Translations under genes and position numbers: made by a program
The notes under the pieces: generated by a model
Seen by the model: only the letters and a program-made list of their open reading frames with translations
Told to the model about the DNA's origin: nothing
Database searches by the model: none
Shown here: piece by piece, positions 33,615 through 42,824 of the stretch
Layout of the letters: every line of letters begins with the position of its first letter
How positions within the stretch are numbered: position 1 is the first letter of the stretch
Assembly (NCBI GenBank): GCA_028287745.1
Contig: JAQBPB010000042.1
Location: 1 to 64,000, forward strand
DNA length: 64,000 nucleotides
Source: Chloroflexota bacterium
GTDB taxonomy: Bacteria; Chloroflexota; Chloroflexia; Chloroheliales; Chloroheliaceae
Direction: 5' to 3'

Positions 33615-34607
33615 TCACCGGGCGCCCCGCTTGCGCTGGTATCTTGCCGCTATGTAGCCTACCAGTGCCAGGCCCAGGCCGATGTAAAGGAGGTGGGGCG
33701 CCTGCCAGGTCCAGATATCAAAGAGCTTTTCTTCGACCTGGCGAGCGACCTGCAACCTATGTTCAAAGCTGCTGCCGTTAGTAGCGGCAAAAATCCGGTC
33801 GTAGTCGGCCTGGTAGAGCGCCTGAATTTTCCAGACCATTTGAACGGAATTTGGGTTCCAGGCTGCAAAATCGGAGTTATCGCCCGCGAAAATCCAGTAG
33901 AAACCGCTCATTATCCAGCTAAAAACGAACAGGGCTTTCACCAGTGCGGTCCGCCTGGGCAGGAGCGCCGCCACCCCGAAGCTAAGGCTATACAGCAGCA
34001 GCAGGGTGGGTAAAACCAGGGCCAGCCCGCCCTGTGCCAGCGCGCCCAGGTTGGGTAAGGGATAGCGCTGGGAAGCGTAAAATGAAATATCTTTGTACTG
34101 GTTGAGGGGTAAGTCAAGTGCCAGCAGCAACCCCATAATGATCACACCGGCTAGCATCAGTAAAGATACTGCCAGACCCAGCACCAGTCCGGCCAGGTAA
34201 CGCCCGCAAATATAGGCCCAACCGGGCAGCGGGGTAGCCATCAATAATTCGTAAGTCCGGCGCTTGTAATCGCGGGCAACCTGGTCGGTCGCCAGGAACG
34301 GGATTATCAGGCCCAGGAGGTAGGACAGGATGGTACCCTGGAACATTATGGCTCCCAGCCCGCTGGTAGGGTGGGCGAAGATCGGGAAGATAAGGTCAAG
34401 CCGCACGTTTTCCATCATCCGGTTGTTCCAGGTCAGGAAGGCCGAGAACCCCAGCACCGCGACCAGCAATACCCAGGTGCCTTTCCGCGACACGGCCCGC
34501 CGGAGTTCCCAGGCCGTTACGGCCAGGAGTGGATTAGGGGCTTTCCTGGCGCTTTGTTTCAGGTTTGACAGCTTTAATTCAGTCTGGACAATCATTTCAA
34601 AGTTCAC
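33615..34607 (-). CDS. ABC-2 type permease, subunit 1
   Basis: 330 aa from a GTG start. Six or more hydrophobic helices with the ABC-2 pattern QVARDYKRRTYELLMATPLP followed by GRYLAGLVLGL. A 120-residue extracytoplasmic loop precedes the last helix. The second permease gene (34.7-35.6 kb) has the same plan, so the exporter is probably a heterodimer. Confidence 0.87.
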   Translation of the reverse strand: MNFEMIVQTELKLSNLKQSARKAPNPLLAVTAWELRRAVSRKGTWVLLVAVLGFSAFLTWNNRMMENVRLDLIFPIFAHPTSGLGAIMFQGTILSYLLGLIIPFLATDQVARDYKRRTYELLMATPLPGWAYICGRYLAGLVLGLAVSLLMLAGVIIMGLLLALDLPLNQYKDISFYASQRYPLPNLGALAQGGLALVLPTLLLLYSLSFGVAALLPRRTALVKALFVFSWIMSGFYWIFAGDNSDFAAWNPNSVQMVWKIQALYQADYDRIFAATNGSSFEHRLQVARQVEEKLFDIWTWQAPHLLYIGLGLALVGYIAARYQRKRGAR

Positions 34608-34673
34608 TTTCTTGGCTTTACTTTTTCCGTTCGGACCTGTTACGATTTACCTCTCCGGAAAGTTCGCGGCATT

Positions 34674-35612
34674 TTAACGCAAACAGTTGCTGAACCGTTT
34701 AAAGCGCCAGGCGGCGGCCACGACCAGCCCCAGGCCCAGCAGACTGTAAAGGACTTGCGGCAGCAGCCAGGGCCATAAATCGGGCATTTTCTGGGCTAAC
34801 CGGCTCGCCGCCTGCTGGACTACTTCGTTCTGGGTCACCAGGAGGGTGCTGGAGAAATAGGTGTCGCGGTATTCCCGGTCCAGCGCCTGGGACATCAGGG
34901 TAGCGGTAGGGTCCCAGGGGGTATACCAGGGCGTAGAATAGGCGGGCAGCCTGATAAAAAACGGGCTCATACACCAGATTACCAGCAGCAAGACCTTTAT
35001 AATCTCGGCCCGCTGAGGCTGCCAGGCCGCCAGGGCGGCCGCTAAACCCGAAAACAGGAAGATGGGCGGTACCAGAATTGTGGCCCATAAAGCTACCGCC
35101 GCGCCCAGCGGGAAAGCCGGCTGCTGCTCCCACAGGTGCAGGGCCAGGCCGGTTGCCGACAGCGCACCGAGCAAAAGGGTAGCTAATACCAGGCTGACCA
35201 CCAGCCCGGCCAGGTAACGCCCGGCCACGAAGGCCCAGCCGGGGGTGACGGAGGTCATTACCAGTTCGTGGGTGTGTTGTTTCAGCTCGCGGCTAACCTG
35301 GGGCGTAAAGATAAACGGAAGTAACGCTCCGAACAGGAATAATAGCGGCGAGGGCAGTACCCGCAGCATACCCCAGGGGCTGTTCAGGCTGACACTGGCC
35401 CTGGTATGGGTCAGGGAACTTACCAGGAGCGCCGCATCTTTAGACCCCCAGGCTATGAGGGCGGTAAAAACCACTATCCCGGCCGCCATCAACCAGGGCA
35501 GGCGCTCTCTGACCAGCCGGGCCAACTCCCAGCTAAAGACCGCAAAAAGGTAATCGAACCGAGGTGGACGTCCGGGTACCGGAGTCGACCTTACTTCAAC
35601 CGAGGTTATCAT
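34674..35612 (-). CDS. ABC-2 type permease, subunit 2
   Basis: 312 aa, with AAGGAAA before the ATG. Same architecture as the neighbouring permease: PQVSRELKQHTHELVMTS and AGRYLAGLVVSL, helices, a large outer loop, and a last helix at the C-terminus. The two are clear paralogues from an old duplication. Part of the sigma-factor operon. Confidence 0.87.
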   Translation of the reverse strand: MITSVEVRSTPVPGRPPRFDYLFAVFSWELARLVRERLPWLMAAGIVVFTALIAWGSKDAALLVSSLTHTRASVSLNSPWGMLRVLPSPLLFLFGALLPFIFTPQVSRELKQHTHELVMTSVTPGWAFVAGRYLAGLVVSLVLATLLLGALSATGLALHLWEQQPAFPLGAAVALWATILVPPIFLFSGLAAALAAWQPQRAEIIKVLLLVIWCMSPFFIRLPAYSTPWYTPWDPTATLMSQALDREYRDTYFSSTLLVTQNEVVQQAASRLAQKMPDLWPWLLPQVLYSLLGLGLVVAAAWRFKRFSNCLR

Positions 35613-35637
35613 ATTTTTTCCTTAAAACAAAGAGATT

Positions 35638-36525
35638 TTAATGGCGGGGCAGCACCACCGGCAAGGCTTTCTTGATGTTCAGCAGGGCCAGGGCCAACAG
35701 CGCCAGACCGGCTAAACCCAGGGCAATTTCCCCGTTGGTGTTCAGGCGAAGCGAACCCAGGCCGAGTCTTTCGGATAAAGTAACCCCGCCCAGGAAGGCC
35801 AGCCAGCTTCCGTAAGCGATTGAAGCGGCCAGCAGGGTTGGCAGGCGCAGCGAGAGAAGCAAGGCCAGGCCAATTACCAGCAGTAAGGGCATCAGCCAGT
35901 GTAAGGTTACGGCCAGGAAGTTTTCGCCACCCCAGGCCGAAAGGGTGCCGCTCAACAGCAGCCCCAACCCGATGTCGTAGCCCAGCACCACGCTCAGGCG
36001 GGCCAGGGTTAATTGTGATAATGAGGGAGGACAGGCCAATTCAAACTCAAATACACCCTGTTCGCTGCTTCGAAAAGCGCTAATCGTTCCCAGGTAAGCC
36101 AGGAGCGGCCCGCCCAGCCGCAATATCACTACCTGGCTCGTGTCAGCTTCGCTATTTAGCACCAGGACCGCGCCCAGGCAAGTTACCAGGGCGCTGAGTA
36201 GCCAGAAAGAAACCCGCAAGATACCGACCTGCTGCCTGGCAATAAGAAGCAGCCAGAACAACCGGTTGTAAGGGTGGGCCCGCTGGTTCAGCAAAGCCTC
36301 GCGGACGGGCGAGCGTCGCGGAAGGTGGTTGGACAAGCGGTTCAGTAACCGCCGGGTGTCGGCCGGGGTAGGTTGCGGGGCCTGCCATTCGTCAAGGCGA
36401 AGCAGCACAGGTACCAGTTCCTGGACCGCTGCCGCTGGCAGGTCCTGTTCCCGGAGCGCCTGCTTTATTTGTTCAGGGCGGTCCGGGGGCGTGGTATACG
36501 GAAAGTTTTCCTGTGGTGTATTCAC
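35638..36525 (-). CDS. Membrane protein of unknown function, downstream partner of the ECF sigma factor
   Basis: 295 aa from GTG 36525, which overlaps the sigma factor stop as GTGA, showing tight coupling; GGAG lies upstream. The first 95 residues are cytoplasmic and hydrophilic, followed by six or so membrane helices. An N-terminal soluble part with downstream helices and the position next to an ECF sigma gene fit an anti-sigma factor, but no zinc-binding HxxxCxxC motif is visible. Part of the ABC exporter is an alternative. Confidence 0.75.
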   Translation of the reverse strand: MNTPQENFPYTTPPDRPEQIKQALREQDLPAAAVQELVPVLLRLDEWQAPQPTPADTRRLLNRLSNHLPRRSPVREALLNQRAHPYNRLFWLLLIARQQVGILRVSFWLLSALVTCLGAVLVLNSEADTSQVVILRLGGPLLAYLGTISAFRSSEQGVFEFELACPPSLSQLTLARLSVVLGYDIGLGLLLSGTLSAWGGENFLAVTLHWLMPLLLVIGLALLLSLRLPTLLAASIAYGSWLAFLGGVTLSERLGLGSLRLNTNGEIALGLAGLALLALALLNIKKALPVVLPRH

Positions 36526-37085
36526 AATAACTCCATTCCAACTTTAGGTTTGAGCAGTTCACGCAAGCGGTGCGTCCCGACGGAAAGGCGCGACTTCACG
36601 GTGCCGAGCGGTATATCCAGGGTCTGGGCGATTTCCTGCAAGCTGAGACCGTTATAAAAGCGCAGCAAAAGGGCTGCCCGGTACTCAGGGCCAAGCTGGC
36701 CCAGGGCCGCCGCGACCTCGCTGCCTTTTTCGGCTGAAAGGACCAGTTCTTCAGGGCCGGGCCCGTTATCAAGTACGCTGTATAGCCTTTCGTCCTCCGC
36801 AGAAGCTGTCACGGAGTAACGCCGGGCGGCGGACTTATAATAGTCCCTGGCGAGGTTAGTGGCGATGGCGTAGAGCCAGGGCTTGAAAGGGCGGCCCGGC
36901 TGGTAATTGGCCCGGCCCAGGATTCGCAAGAAAGCTTCCTGTACCAGGTCTTCCGTCAGGGCGCGGTCGCCGTTATTAAGACGGTAAAGATAGCCAAGTA
37001 AGGGACTATGATGGCGCTCAACAAGTAAGCCCAGGGCATTTTCATCCCCTGACATTACTTTTTCCATTAATTGCTCATCATTCAA
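36522..37085 (-). CDS. ECF-type RNA polymerase sigma factor
   Basis: 187 aa from TTG 37085, with AGGGAG nine bases upstream. Sigma region 2 is seen in ALTEDLVQEAFLRILGRA and PFKPWLYAIATNLARDYYKS; region 4 in LQEIAQTLDIPLGTVKSRL. First gene of a five-gene operon (sigma, membrane protein, two permeases, ATPase). It probably controls its own operon. The 37086-37483 gap holds a 14-base direct repeat GAGAAAATAATAAG (37266, 37285) but no clear gene. Confidence 0.92.
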   Translation of the reverse strand: MNDEQLMEKVMSGDENALGLLVERHHSPLLGYLYRLNNGDRALTEDLVQEAFLRILGRANYQPGRPFKPWLYAIATNLARDYYKSAARRYSVTASAEDERLYSVLDNGPGPEELVLSAEKGSEVAAALGQLGPEYRAALLLRFYNGLSLQEIAQTLDIPLGTVKSRLSVGTHRLRELLKPKVGMELL

Positions 37086-37483
37086 AGATTTTGACTCCCT
37101 GGCTGACGCTAACCGGTCTAATCAAATCAGTACAATGTTTGAAGTACAAAACGAGATAAAGAAACCTTAAAACCCACCTGATTAATTTTAGCAAATGTTT
37201 TCAGATTTCTAACCCTTTTACGATTTAATGTCTAAAAAGGTTCGCCAGGCGAGTATTCAATTCCGGAGAAAATAATAAGTGTTTGAGAAAATAATAAGGG
37301 GTTGCGAAACTTGCAGTAAATAGGCTAATTAGCGGGTTTATCGAAGTCCCATCACACGGGTTCCAGGATATTAGATATTATAAGTAACCTGTTCCTGTTA
37401 AGCCTCTTTACCAACCAGGGAAAGCCGCTTTCAACGGAAAGCCGACCTGACCTGTCCTGACCCCGGAAAAGGGCATATGCAGG

Positions 37484-38161
37484 TTAAAATTTCAGATTAA
37501 ACAAGCAGAAAACTACCGCCGCCAGGATGCCAACCAGCATCAGCAGGTAATCGCGGAGGGCCAGCCGGAAAGTAAAGGGGGAAGTCCGGGCAGGAGTGCT
37601 AAACCCGCGTGTTTCCAGCGCTTCGGCCAGTTCGTCGCCCAGGCGAAAGACCTGCACCAGCATAAGCCCCAGCAAGTCCGGTAAATGCCACCAGCCCCGG
37701 CCCTTTAGCACCAGCCCGCGCAACTGCTGAACCTCCCGCACCGTTTTCCATTCTCGCCGGATTAACTCGACATAGCGCAAGCTGTAGGCAATTACAAAAG
37801 CCACTCCAAACGGCAGCCGCCATTTCATCAAAGCAAAGGCCAGTTCTTCGGGCGGCACCGCCTGAAAGAACCAGAAGGCAAGGCTACCCAGGGTTAGAAT
37901 TTTCAGGACGCTCTGCCCGGCGGCGGCAAGTTCGCCGCCGATTGCGCCTATAAGCAGCAGTAAAACGATTAAAGGCAGCAACAAGCGGCAGTAGTTCAGC
38001 CACATGGCTAACTTTCCGGTTTTACCCATCATGAAGGCGCAGATAAACAGGACCAACCCTAACTTCAGGCTGTCGTTTACCAGCAAAACGGCCACCAGGG
38101 CGCTCAGGGTTATAACTACGGTTGTGCGGGGGTCGAACCGGGTCTGGCGGGTTACTAACAC
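37484..38161 (-). CDS. ecfT: ECF transporter transmembrane component EcfT
   Basis: 225 aa from a GTG start overlapping the end of the fused ATPase gene by seven bases. Membrane helices at the N- and C-terminal parts; the two EcfT coupling segments with Ala-Arg-Gly-like motifs appear as QQLRGLVLKGR and ALETRGFSTPART. It couples the ATPase to the S component, here ThiW. Confidence 0.88.
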   Translation of the reverse strand: MLVTRQTRFDPRTTVVITLSALVAVLLVNDSLKLGLVLFICAFMMGKTGKLAMWLNYCRLLLPLIVLLLLIGAIGGELAAAGQSVLKILTLGSLAFWFFQAVPPEELAFALMKWRLPFGVAFVIAYSLRYVELIRREWKTVREVQQLRGLVLKGRGWWHLPDLLGLMLVQVFRLGDELAEALETRGFSTPARTSPFTFRLALRDYLLMLVGILAAVVFCLFNLKF

Positions 38162-39891
38162 GGGCTGTCCAATCCGCTTAAAGGTTTTCTTAAAGGTTTT
38201 ATTGTAGAGTCTGAGCTTTCTACCAGCCGGGTGGGACCGCCTGAATAACGCTGGCCCAGGCGACCGGCCAGGTAGGCGCTGGTGGGTGGTTCCAACCCGC
38301 TATCTTCCAGCAGCGCGACCCGGTCTTGCAGATTTCCCGCTGTCAGGGTGTGGGCCAGCCGCTTATAGTCAAGAATCAGCCAGCGGGGCGCGACATTCGC
38401 GGCCAATTCCAGGTCGTGGGTTATCAAAAGCACGGTGCCGCCGCGTCCGGCCGTGTCACCCAGCAGGCCGGTGACCGTTTGGGCGTGGCGGTAATCCAGC
38501 CCGGCGGTCGGTTCGTCCAGGGCTACCAGTTCCGGCTCGGTTGCCAGGACACAGGCCAGGGCGACACGTTTCTTCTCGCCGCCGCTGAGGGTAAAGGGGT
38601 TGCGGTCCAGCAGTCCGGCCAGTTCCAGCCGCTCGATAAGTTCCCGCAGCCAGCTTTGCTTGCCCCGCTTCAAGAGGTTCCGGCCAAAGTCCAGTTCGGC
38701 CTGAACCGTTGGTAGGAAAAGTTGGAGGCCGGGATTCTGGTACAGCATCCCGGCCCGGCCCGCCTTCAGGGTGCTTTTCTTAAAGGCTTTCCGGCCCCAC
38801 CAGGCGCGCTTGCCCTGGTAGATTTCTTGACCGTCGAACCGGCTCTCCCCGCTTTGCTGCGCTTGCAAACCCACCAGGTGGCGGGCAAGGGTTGATTTCC
38901 CGGCTCCGTTGCGGCCCAGGAGCGCCACAACTTCGGCCCGGTGCAGGGTCAGGTTGACCCCGTTTAAGGCCGGTTGGACCGCCTGGCCGGGCTGCAAGCT
39001 GACTTCTTTCAGGTCGATTAACGGCCCGCCGATGGAGCCAGCCGCTCTAAAGTCCGGCTGGCTCTCTAAGACCAACTTATCCTCAAGGCAAACTTCGACC
39101 GCCTTTTCCAGGTCAAGCGGCCTCTGGGTCCGGCCCGAACGCTCAAACAGGGCCGGTAGGGGCGGCAGCAGCCGGGTAGCGGCGGCATTGCCAAAGATTG
39201 GCCCGGCCGGGCCGTCGGCAACCAGCCGCCCATTTTCCAGTAAAAGGCAGCGCCTTCCCTCTTTGAGTAACCCGGTCGCCGGGCCCAGGCGCTGTTCGGC
39301 CACCAGCATAGTTGTACCGGCCTGGTTTAAGCGTTCCAACTCCCGGCTGACCCGCCGGATTTCGGCATAATCCAGCATGGCGAACGGCTCGTCCAGGGCC
39401 AGCACCGCCGGGCGCAGGGCCGCCATAGCCGCGACCAGGACCCTTTGCTGTTCACCACCGCTCAGTTCGTCCGGTTTGGCGGACAGCAGGGCCCCTAAAT
39501 CAAAATAAGCGGCCACTTCGGCCAGGCGAGCTTCGATTTCCGGCCGGGGCAGGGCCAGGCTTTCCAGCCCAAAAGCCAGCTCCTGCCGGACGGTTGCCGA
39601 GAAAAGCTGGGCCTGCGGATTTTGAGAAAGCAGGGCCACCCGGCCAAAAAGCTGGTGGACCGGCTGTTCCTGCGGGTTTAGACCGGCTACCCGGATGCTG
39701 CCTTGCAGTTCGCCTTCGTAAAAATGCGGGATTAAGCCGTTCAGCAGGCGCAGCAGGGTAGATTTTCCGCTGCCGTTTGTGCCGACCAGCGTAACAAATT
39801 CCCCGGCCTCCACCTGTAACGATATATCGCGCAGGCTCCATTCGCTCCGGCCCCGGTAGCGAAAGCTAACCCGGTCGAGTTCCAGCAACAT
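38155..39891 (-). CDS. Fused double ATPase of an ECF transporter (EcfA-EcfA')
   Basis: 578 aa from ATG 39891 (a TTG one codon earlier is possible). Two complete ABC domains in one chain: GTNGSGKST with ELSGGEQQRVLVAAM in the first half and GRNGAGKST with TLSGGEKKRVALACV in the second. Usual ECF systems have two separate ATPases; fused versions exist. Middle gene of thiW-ecfA-ecfT. Confidence 0.92.
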   Translation of the reverse strand: MLLELDRVSFRYRGRSEWSLRDISLQVEAGEFVTLVGTNGSGKSTLLRLLNGLIPHFYEGELQGSIRVAGLNPQEQPVHQLFGRVALLSQNPQAQLFSATVRQELAFGLESLALPRPEIEARLAEVAAYFDLGALLSAKPDELSGGEQQRVLVAAMAALRPAVLALDEPFAMLDYAEIRRVSRELERLNQAGTTMLVAEQRLGPATGLLKEGRRCLLLENGRLVADGPAGPIFGNAAATRLLPPLPALFERSGRTQRPLDLEKAVEVCLEDKLVLESQPDFRAAGSIGGPLIDLKEVSLQPGQAVQPALNGVNLTLHRAEVVALLGRNGAGKSTLARHLVGLQAQQSGESRFDGQEIYQGKRAWWGRKAFKKSTLKAGRAGMLYQNPGLQLFLPTVQAELDFGRNLLKRGKQSWLRELIERLELAGLLDRNPFTLSGGEKKRVALACVLATEPELVALDEPTAGLDYRHAQTVTGLLGDTAGRGGTVLLITHDLELAANVAPRWLILDYKRLAHTLTAGNLQDRVALLEDSGLEPPTSAYLAGRLGQRYSGGPTRLVESSDSTIKPLRKPLSGLDSPC

Positions 39892-39894
39892 CAA

Positions 39895-40440
39895 TTAAGC
39901 TTTTCCAGCCTGCTCGGTGGCGGCCTGGCGAGAACCCGGCAAAAAATACCCGGCCCGGTTCAGCACTTTCAGGCCGCCCAGGGCCAGTACCGAACCGGCC
40001 AGGGTGCTGAAGAAGAACGACAGGAAAATGGCATCGAAGGCCAGTTGCTTGTTCAGGAAAGTGGGCGCTACCAGGTAGACCGTCACCAGCGAGCCCAGTA
40101 CCCCGGTGCCAAAAACTTCAGCCGCCGCCGCCAGGTAGATATTGCGGGTAATGCGGTACACCAGGCCCGCCAGGAGCGCCCCGATCATGGAACCGGCAAA
40201 GGCGTTAATAGTACCTGTCCCCAGCGCCAGGCGCAGCAAGGAGGTAGTAAAGGCAATCAGGACCGCGTAGAGCGGGCCGAGCATCACGGCCGAAGTGACA
40301 TTCACAAAATGCATGGCCGGGAAAATCTTTACGGGGCCAACCGGTATGCTAAAAGGCGAAAGCGCTACGGCCAGGGCCGTTAAAACTACCGCGCGGGCTA
40401 CTTCCCTGGTCTTTGTCTGGTTCTTTGTTCTAAGGCTCAT
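39895..40440 (-). CDS. thiW: ECF transporter S component ThiW (thiazole/thiamine precursor)
   Basis: 181 aa with five to six hydrophobic helices. The segment IPVGPVKIFPAMHFVNV followed by LGPLYAVLIA is typical of ThiW proteins, predicted importers of the thiazole moiety of thiamine. Its position directly after thiM (hydroxyethylthiazole kinase) fits: the imported thiazole alcohol is phosphorylated by ThiM. Confidence 0.88.
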   Translation of the reverse strand: MSLRTKNQTKTREVARAVVLTALAVALSPFSIPVGPVKIFPAMHFVNVTSAVMLGPLYAVLIAFTTSLLRLALGTGTINAFAGSMIGALLAGLVYRITRNIYLAAAAEVFGTGVLGSLVTVYLVAPTFLNKQLAFDAIFLSFFFSTLAGSVLALGGLKVLNRAGYFLPGSRQAATEQAGKA

Positions 40441-40551
40441 TTTCTTTATCTCTCTCGCTCCTCTGGCATGTCATTTTATTTATCGTTCAAACGCCGCCGT
40501 TCCCCGCCCAGCCTTCCGCCGGGCCCTGCCTCTATACTCAACTCCGCTTGT

Positions 40552-41430
40552 TTAGCCGTAAGCCTGTTCGACCTTTACTTCAAGTATCCGGGCCGACTCT
40601 AAAATATGGTCAGGGGTCAGGTTATACAAAGCATCCATCAGGTAAAGCCGCAGGCTTCCCGGCCCCGCTGCCTGTTGCGCGGCCAGTTCGGCGGCAATTC
40701 CAAAGACCGTTAAAGCGCTGACCGCCGCTTCCAACGGGTCAACCAGGCTGGCAAAAGCGGCCGAAATCCCGCCCAGCATGCAGCCCGCGCCGCTGACCTG
40801 CCTGAGCAGGGCCACGCCGTTATCCACTCCTACCAAGCGGCCCTTATTAGCCACCCAGTCCCGAGAGCCTGTAATAGCTACCGTCAGGTCCGGATACTGC
40901 CGGGCCAGGCTTAAAGCGACTTGCCCGGCCGGGTTATCGCTTTTATTATCTTCCTTGTGAACGGAAACACTATCCACGCCCCTGGTTTCGGCGGTATTTA
41001 CTATCCCGGCCAGGGCGGCGGCTTCGCCCAGATTCGAGCGCAGCAACCGGACCGCCTTACCTTCCAGAATTTCTTTAGCCGAGGTGGTTCGAAAGCCGGT
41101 CCCACCGGCCCCTACCGGGTCAAAGACAATCGTTTTGCCGTATTTTTCGGCCATCGTGACGGTATACTGGATAAGCGCCAGACGTTCGGAGGTCAACGTG
41201 CCCAGGTTTACCAGGATAGCCTGGCTGGCCTTAACAATATCTTCGACTTCCTGAGGCGCCTGGGCCATTACCGGGGAGGCGCCCAGGGCCAACAGGCTAT
41301 TTGCGACATCGTTCATGGTCACGAAATTAGTAATCGCGTAAATTAAGGGCGGTTTTTGCCGCACCATTTCAAGGTTGGCGGCGACCTGCCCGGCCCATTC
41401 CGGGGAATAGTTTTGCCGGTCTGTTGTCAT
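40552..41430 (-). CDS. thiM: Hydroxyethylthiazole kinase
   Basis: 292 aa, with GAGGGG before the ATG. Ribokinase-like fold with the ThiM hallmarks PLIYAITNFVTMNDVANSLL and VFDPVGAGGTGFRT. It phosphorylates 4-methyl-5-(2-hydroxyethyl)thiazole for thiamine salvage. It begins the thiM-thiW-ecfA-ecfT unit and diverges from thiE, with 156 bases between the starts. Confidence 0.93.
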   Translation of the reverse strand: MTTDRQNYSPEWAGQVAANLEMVRQKPPLIYAITNFVTMNDVANSLLALGASPVMAQAPQEVEDIVKASQAILVNLGTLTSERLALIQYTVTMAEKYGKTIVFDPVGAGGTGFRTTSAKEILEGKAVRLLRSNLGEAAALAGIVNTAETRGVDSVSVHKEDNKSDNPAGQVALSLARQYPDLTVAITGSRDWVANKGRLVGVDNGVALLRQVSGAGCMLGGISAAFASLVDPLEAAVSALTVFGIAAELAAQQAAGPGSLRLYLMDALYNLTPDHILESARILEVKVEQAYG

Positions 41431-41586
41431 ACTTTAGCCCCTCATGCTTCCTGATATTCTAGAAAAATCCTTTGACACCCGTTCCCGGAAGTTTTATACT
41501 TTGCCTTTGTAATAATAATAATGCCAGGCAGTCAGCCCTAACTCTTTGGTTAAGCCTTTACCGTTCACTTACAGCAGGAGTATCTT

Positions 41587-42225
41587 TTGAAGCCAGACTT
41601 CAGTCTCTACGTAGTAACCGACTCTAATCTCAGCCGGGGGCGCAGCCACCTGGAAGTAGTCAGGGCGGCCATTGAAGGCGGTGCTACCGCAATCCAGTTC
41701 CGGGACAAACACCTGACCTCTCGCCGGTTTTTCCAGGAAGGCCAGCCCCTGCGCAAACTTTGCCAGGAGGCCGGGGTAACCTTTATCGTCAACGACCGGC
41801 TTGACCTGGCCCTGGCCCTGCAAGCGGACGGCGTACACCTGGGGCCGGATGACTTGCCGCCAGCCATCGCGCGCGGCCTGGTGCCGCCCGGTTTTTTAAT
41901 CGGCGTGAGCGTGGATAACGTCCGCGAAGCCTGTCAGGCCGCCGGACAGGGCGCCAGTTACCTGGGGGCGGGGCCAGTCTTTCCGACCCGCACCAAGCTA
42001 GATACCGGCCCGGTGCTGGGAATACCCGGCCTGGCCGAAATCGCGGCTGCCGTAACGCTGCCGGTAGTCGGCATCGGGAGTATCGGCCCCTCGAACCTGG
42101 CCCAGGTAATCGCCACCGGCGCGGCGGGCGGCGCGGTGATTTCCGCCGCAGTCGCGGCCGGAGATATCCGGCAGGCCGTAGCCGAAATGCGCAGTATTAT
42201 AGAAGCGGCCCGACCGGCTAGATAA
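41587..42225 (+). CDS. thiE: Thiamine phosphate synthase
   Basis: 212 aa. TIM barrel with GGATAIQFRDK, FIVNDRLDLALALQADGVHL, and the phosphate-binding GIGSIGPSNLAQVIATGAAG. It joins HMP-PP and thiazole phosphate to thiamine phosphate. Divergent from thiM. It reads into a terminator and, on the opposite strand, a TPP riboswitch points back toward its 3' end. Confidence 0.93.
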   Translation: MKPDFSLYVVTDSNLSRGRSHLEVVRAAIEGGATAIQFRDKHLTSRRFFQEGQPLRKLCQEAGVTFIVNDRLDLALALQADGVHLGPDDLPPAIARGLVPPGFLIGVSVDNVREACQAAGQGASYLGAGPVFPTRTKLDTGPVLGIPGLAEIAAAVTLPVVGIGSIGPSNLAQVIATGAAGGAVISAAVAAGDIRQAVAEMRSIIEAARPAR

Positions 42226-42231
42226 TCCCGC

Positions 42232-42270
42232 ACAAAAAAGCCGCTTCCCGGGTAAAGAGGGAAGCGGCTT
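42232..42270 (-). terminator. Terminator between the TPP riboswitch and the thiE 3' end
   Basis: A 12-bp stem AAGCCGCTTCCC (42238-42249) pairs with 42259-42270. Six Ts follow on the minus strand, so it acts best for leftward transcripts coming from the riboswitch; it may also stop thiE transcripts. A weaker GTTGCTT/AAGCAAC hairpin lies between it and the riboswitch. Confidence 0.8.
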
Positions 42271-42345
42271 ACAAAAAGCTTATTCTTTAAAGTTGCTTCT
42301 TTAAAGCAACAAAGTAACATAATTAGCTTAAGTGTACGGTCTTAA

Positions 42346-42466
42346 TGCTTCCCTACGCTGGTATTATCCAGTTCAGGTTATGGGGTCAGCGATAGAATTT
42401 AAACAAACATACTCCTGGCAGTTGTTTAGCGGATCGCTTTCTCAGCCTGGCTCTCCAAGCTCCCCC
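42346..42466 (-). promoter_or_regulatory. TPP (THI-element) riboswitch
   Basis: On the minus strand the conserved blocks appear in order: GGGGAGCTTGGAG, GGCTGAGAAAG, then GACCCCATAACCTGAACTGG followed by ATAATACCAGCGTAGGGAA. These are the pyrimidine- and pyrophosphate-binding parts of the TPP aptamer. It points leftward, antisense to thiE, with a terminator 75 bases downstream and no minus-strand gene before thiM at 41430. Confidence 0.92.
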
Positions 42467-42582
42467 AGCCTCACAATATTCATTTGTAAAAATATTATAA
42501 CTTTAATTACAAAATTAGACAAACCATAATGGGCGGTATCAAGCATTCCTTATATAGATGGAGTCATAAGACCTGGTGCATA

Positions 42583-42681
42583 TTAGTACTCTGCAAACTA
42601 AGGTCTGGCGCATTACTCGACTGCCAGGAAGGGCAATTTTAGTGACCGGAAATATGTCAAAACCTGGTTTACAGAGTATTA
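42583..42681. repeat. MITE-like dispersed repeat, copy 2 (short form)
   Basis: About 99 bp with imperfect terminal inverted repeats (TTAGTACTCTGCAAACTAAG at the left, CCTGGTTTACAGAGTATTA at the right). It contains CTGCCAGGAAGGGCAATTTT and CCGGAAATATGTCAAAACC, both shared with the other copies. It is a deletion form lacking the inner part. Nothing else is seen in 42467-42824. Confidence 0.7.
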
Positions 42682-42824
42682 GGGCCGGTAAGCGGAAACA
42701 TTGCCACCAAAAGGTGTAAGGAAGGCTATTCCGGCTGATAAAATGTATTTTTGGTTATCCCCATAACTCTACTTAATATGAAGGTTTCAAAAACATAAAA
42801 ACCAGTATAAGTAGGAGAATCGGC

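Noticed and set aside
41958-42320. 120-aa minus-strand frame downstream of the TPP riboswitch
   Set aside because: It would explain the riboswitch orientation, but the sequence is the antisense of thiE and has no protein family features.
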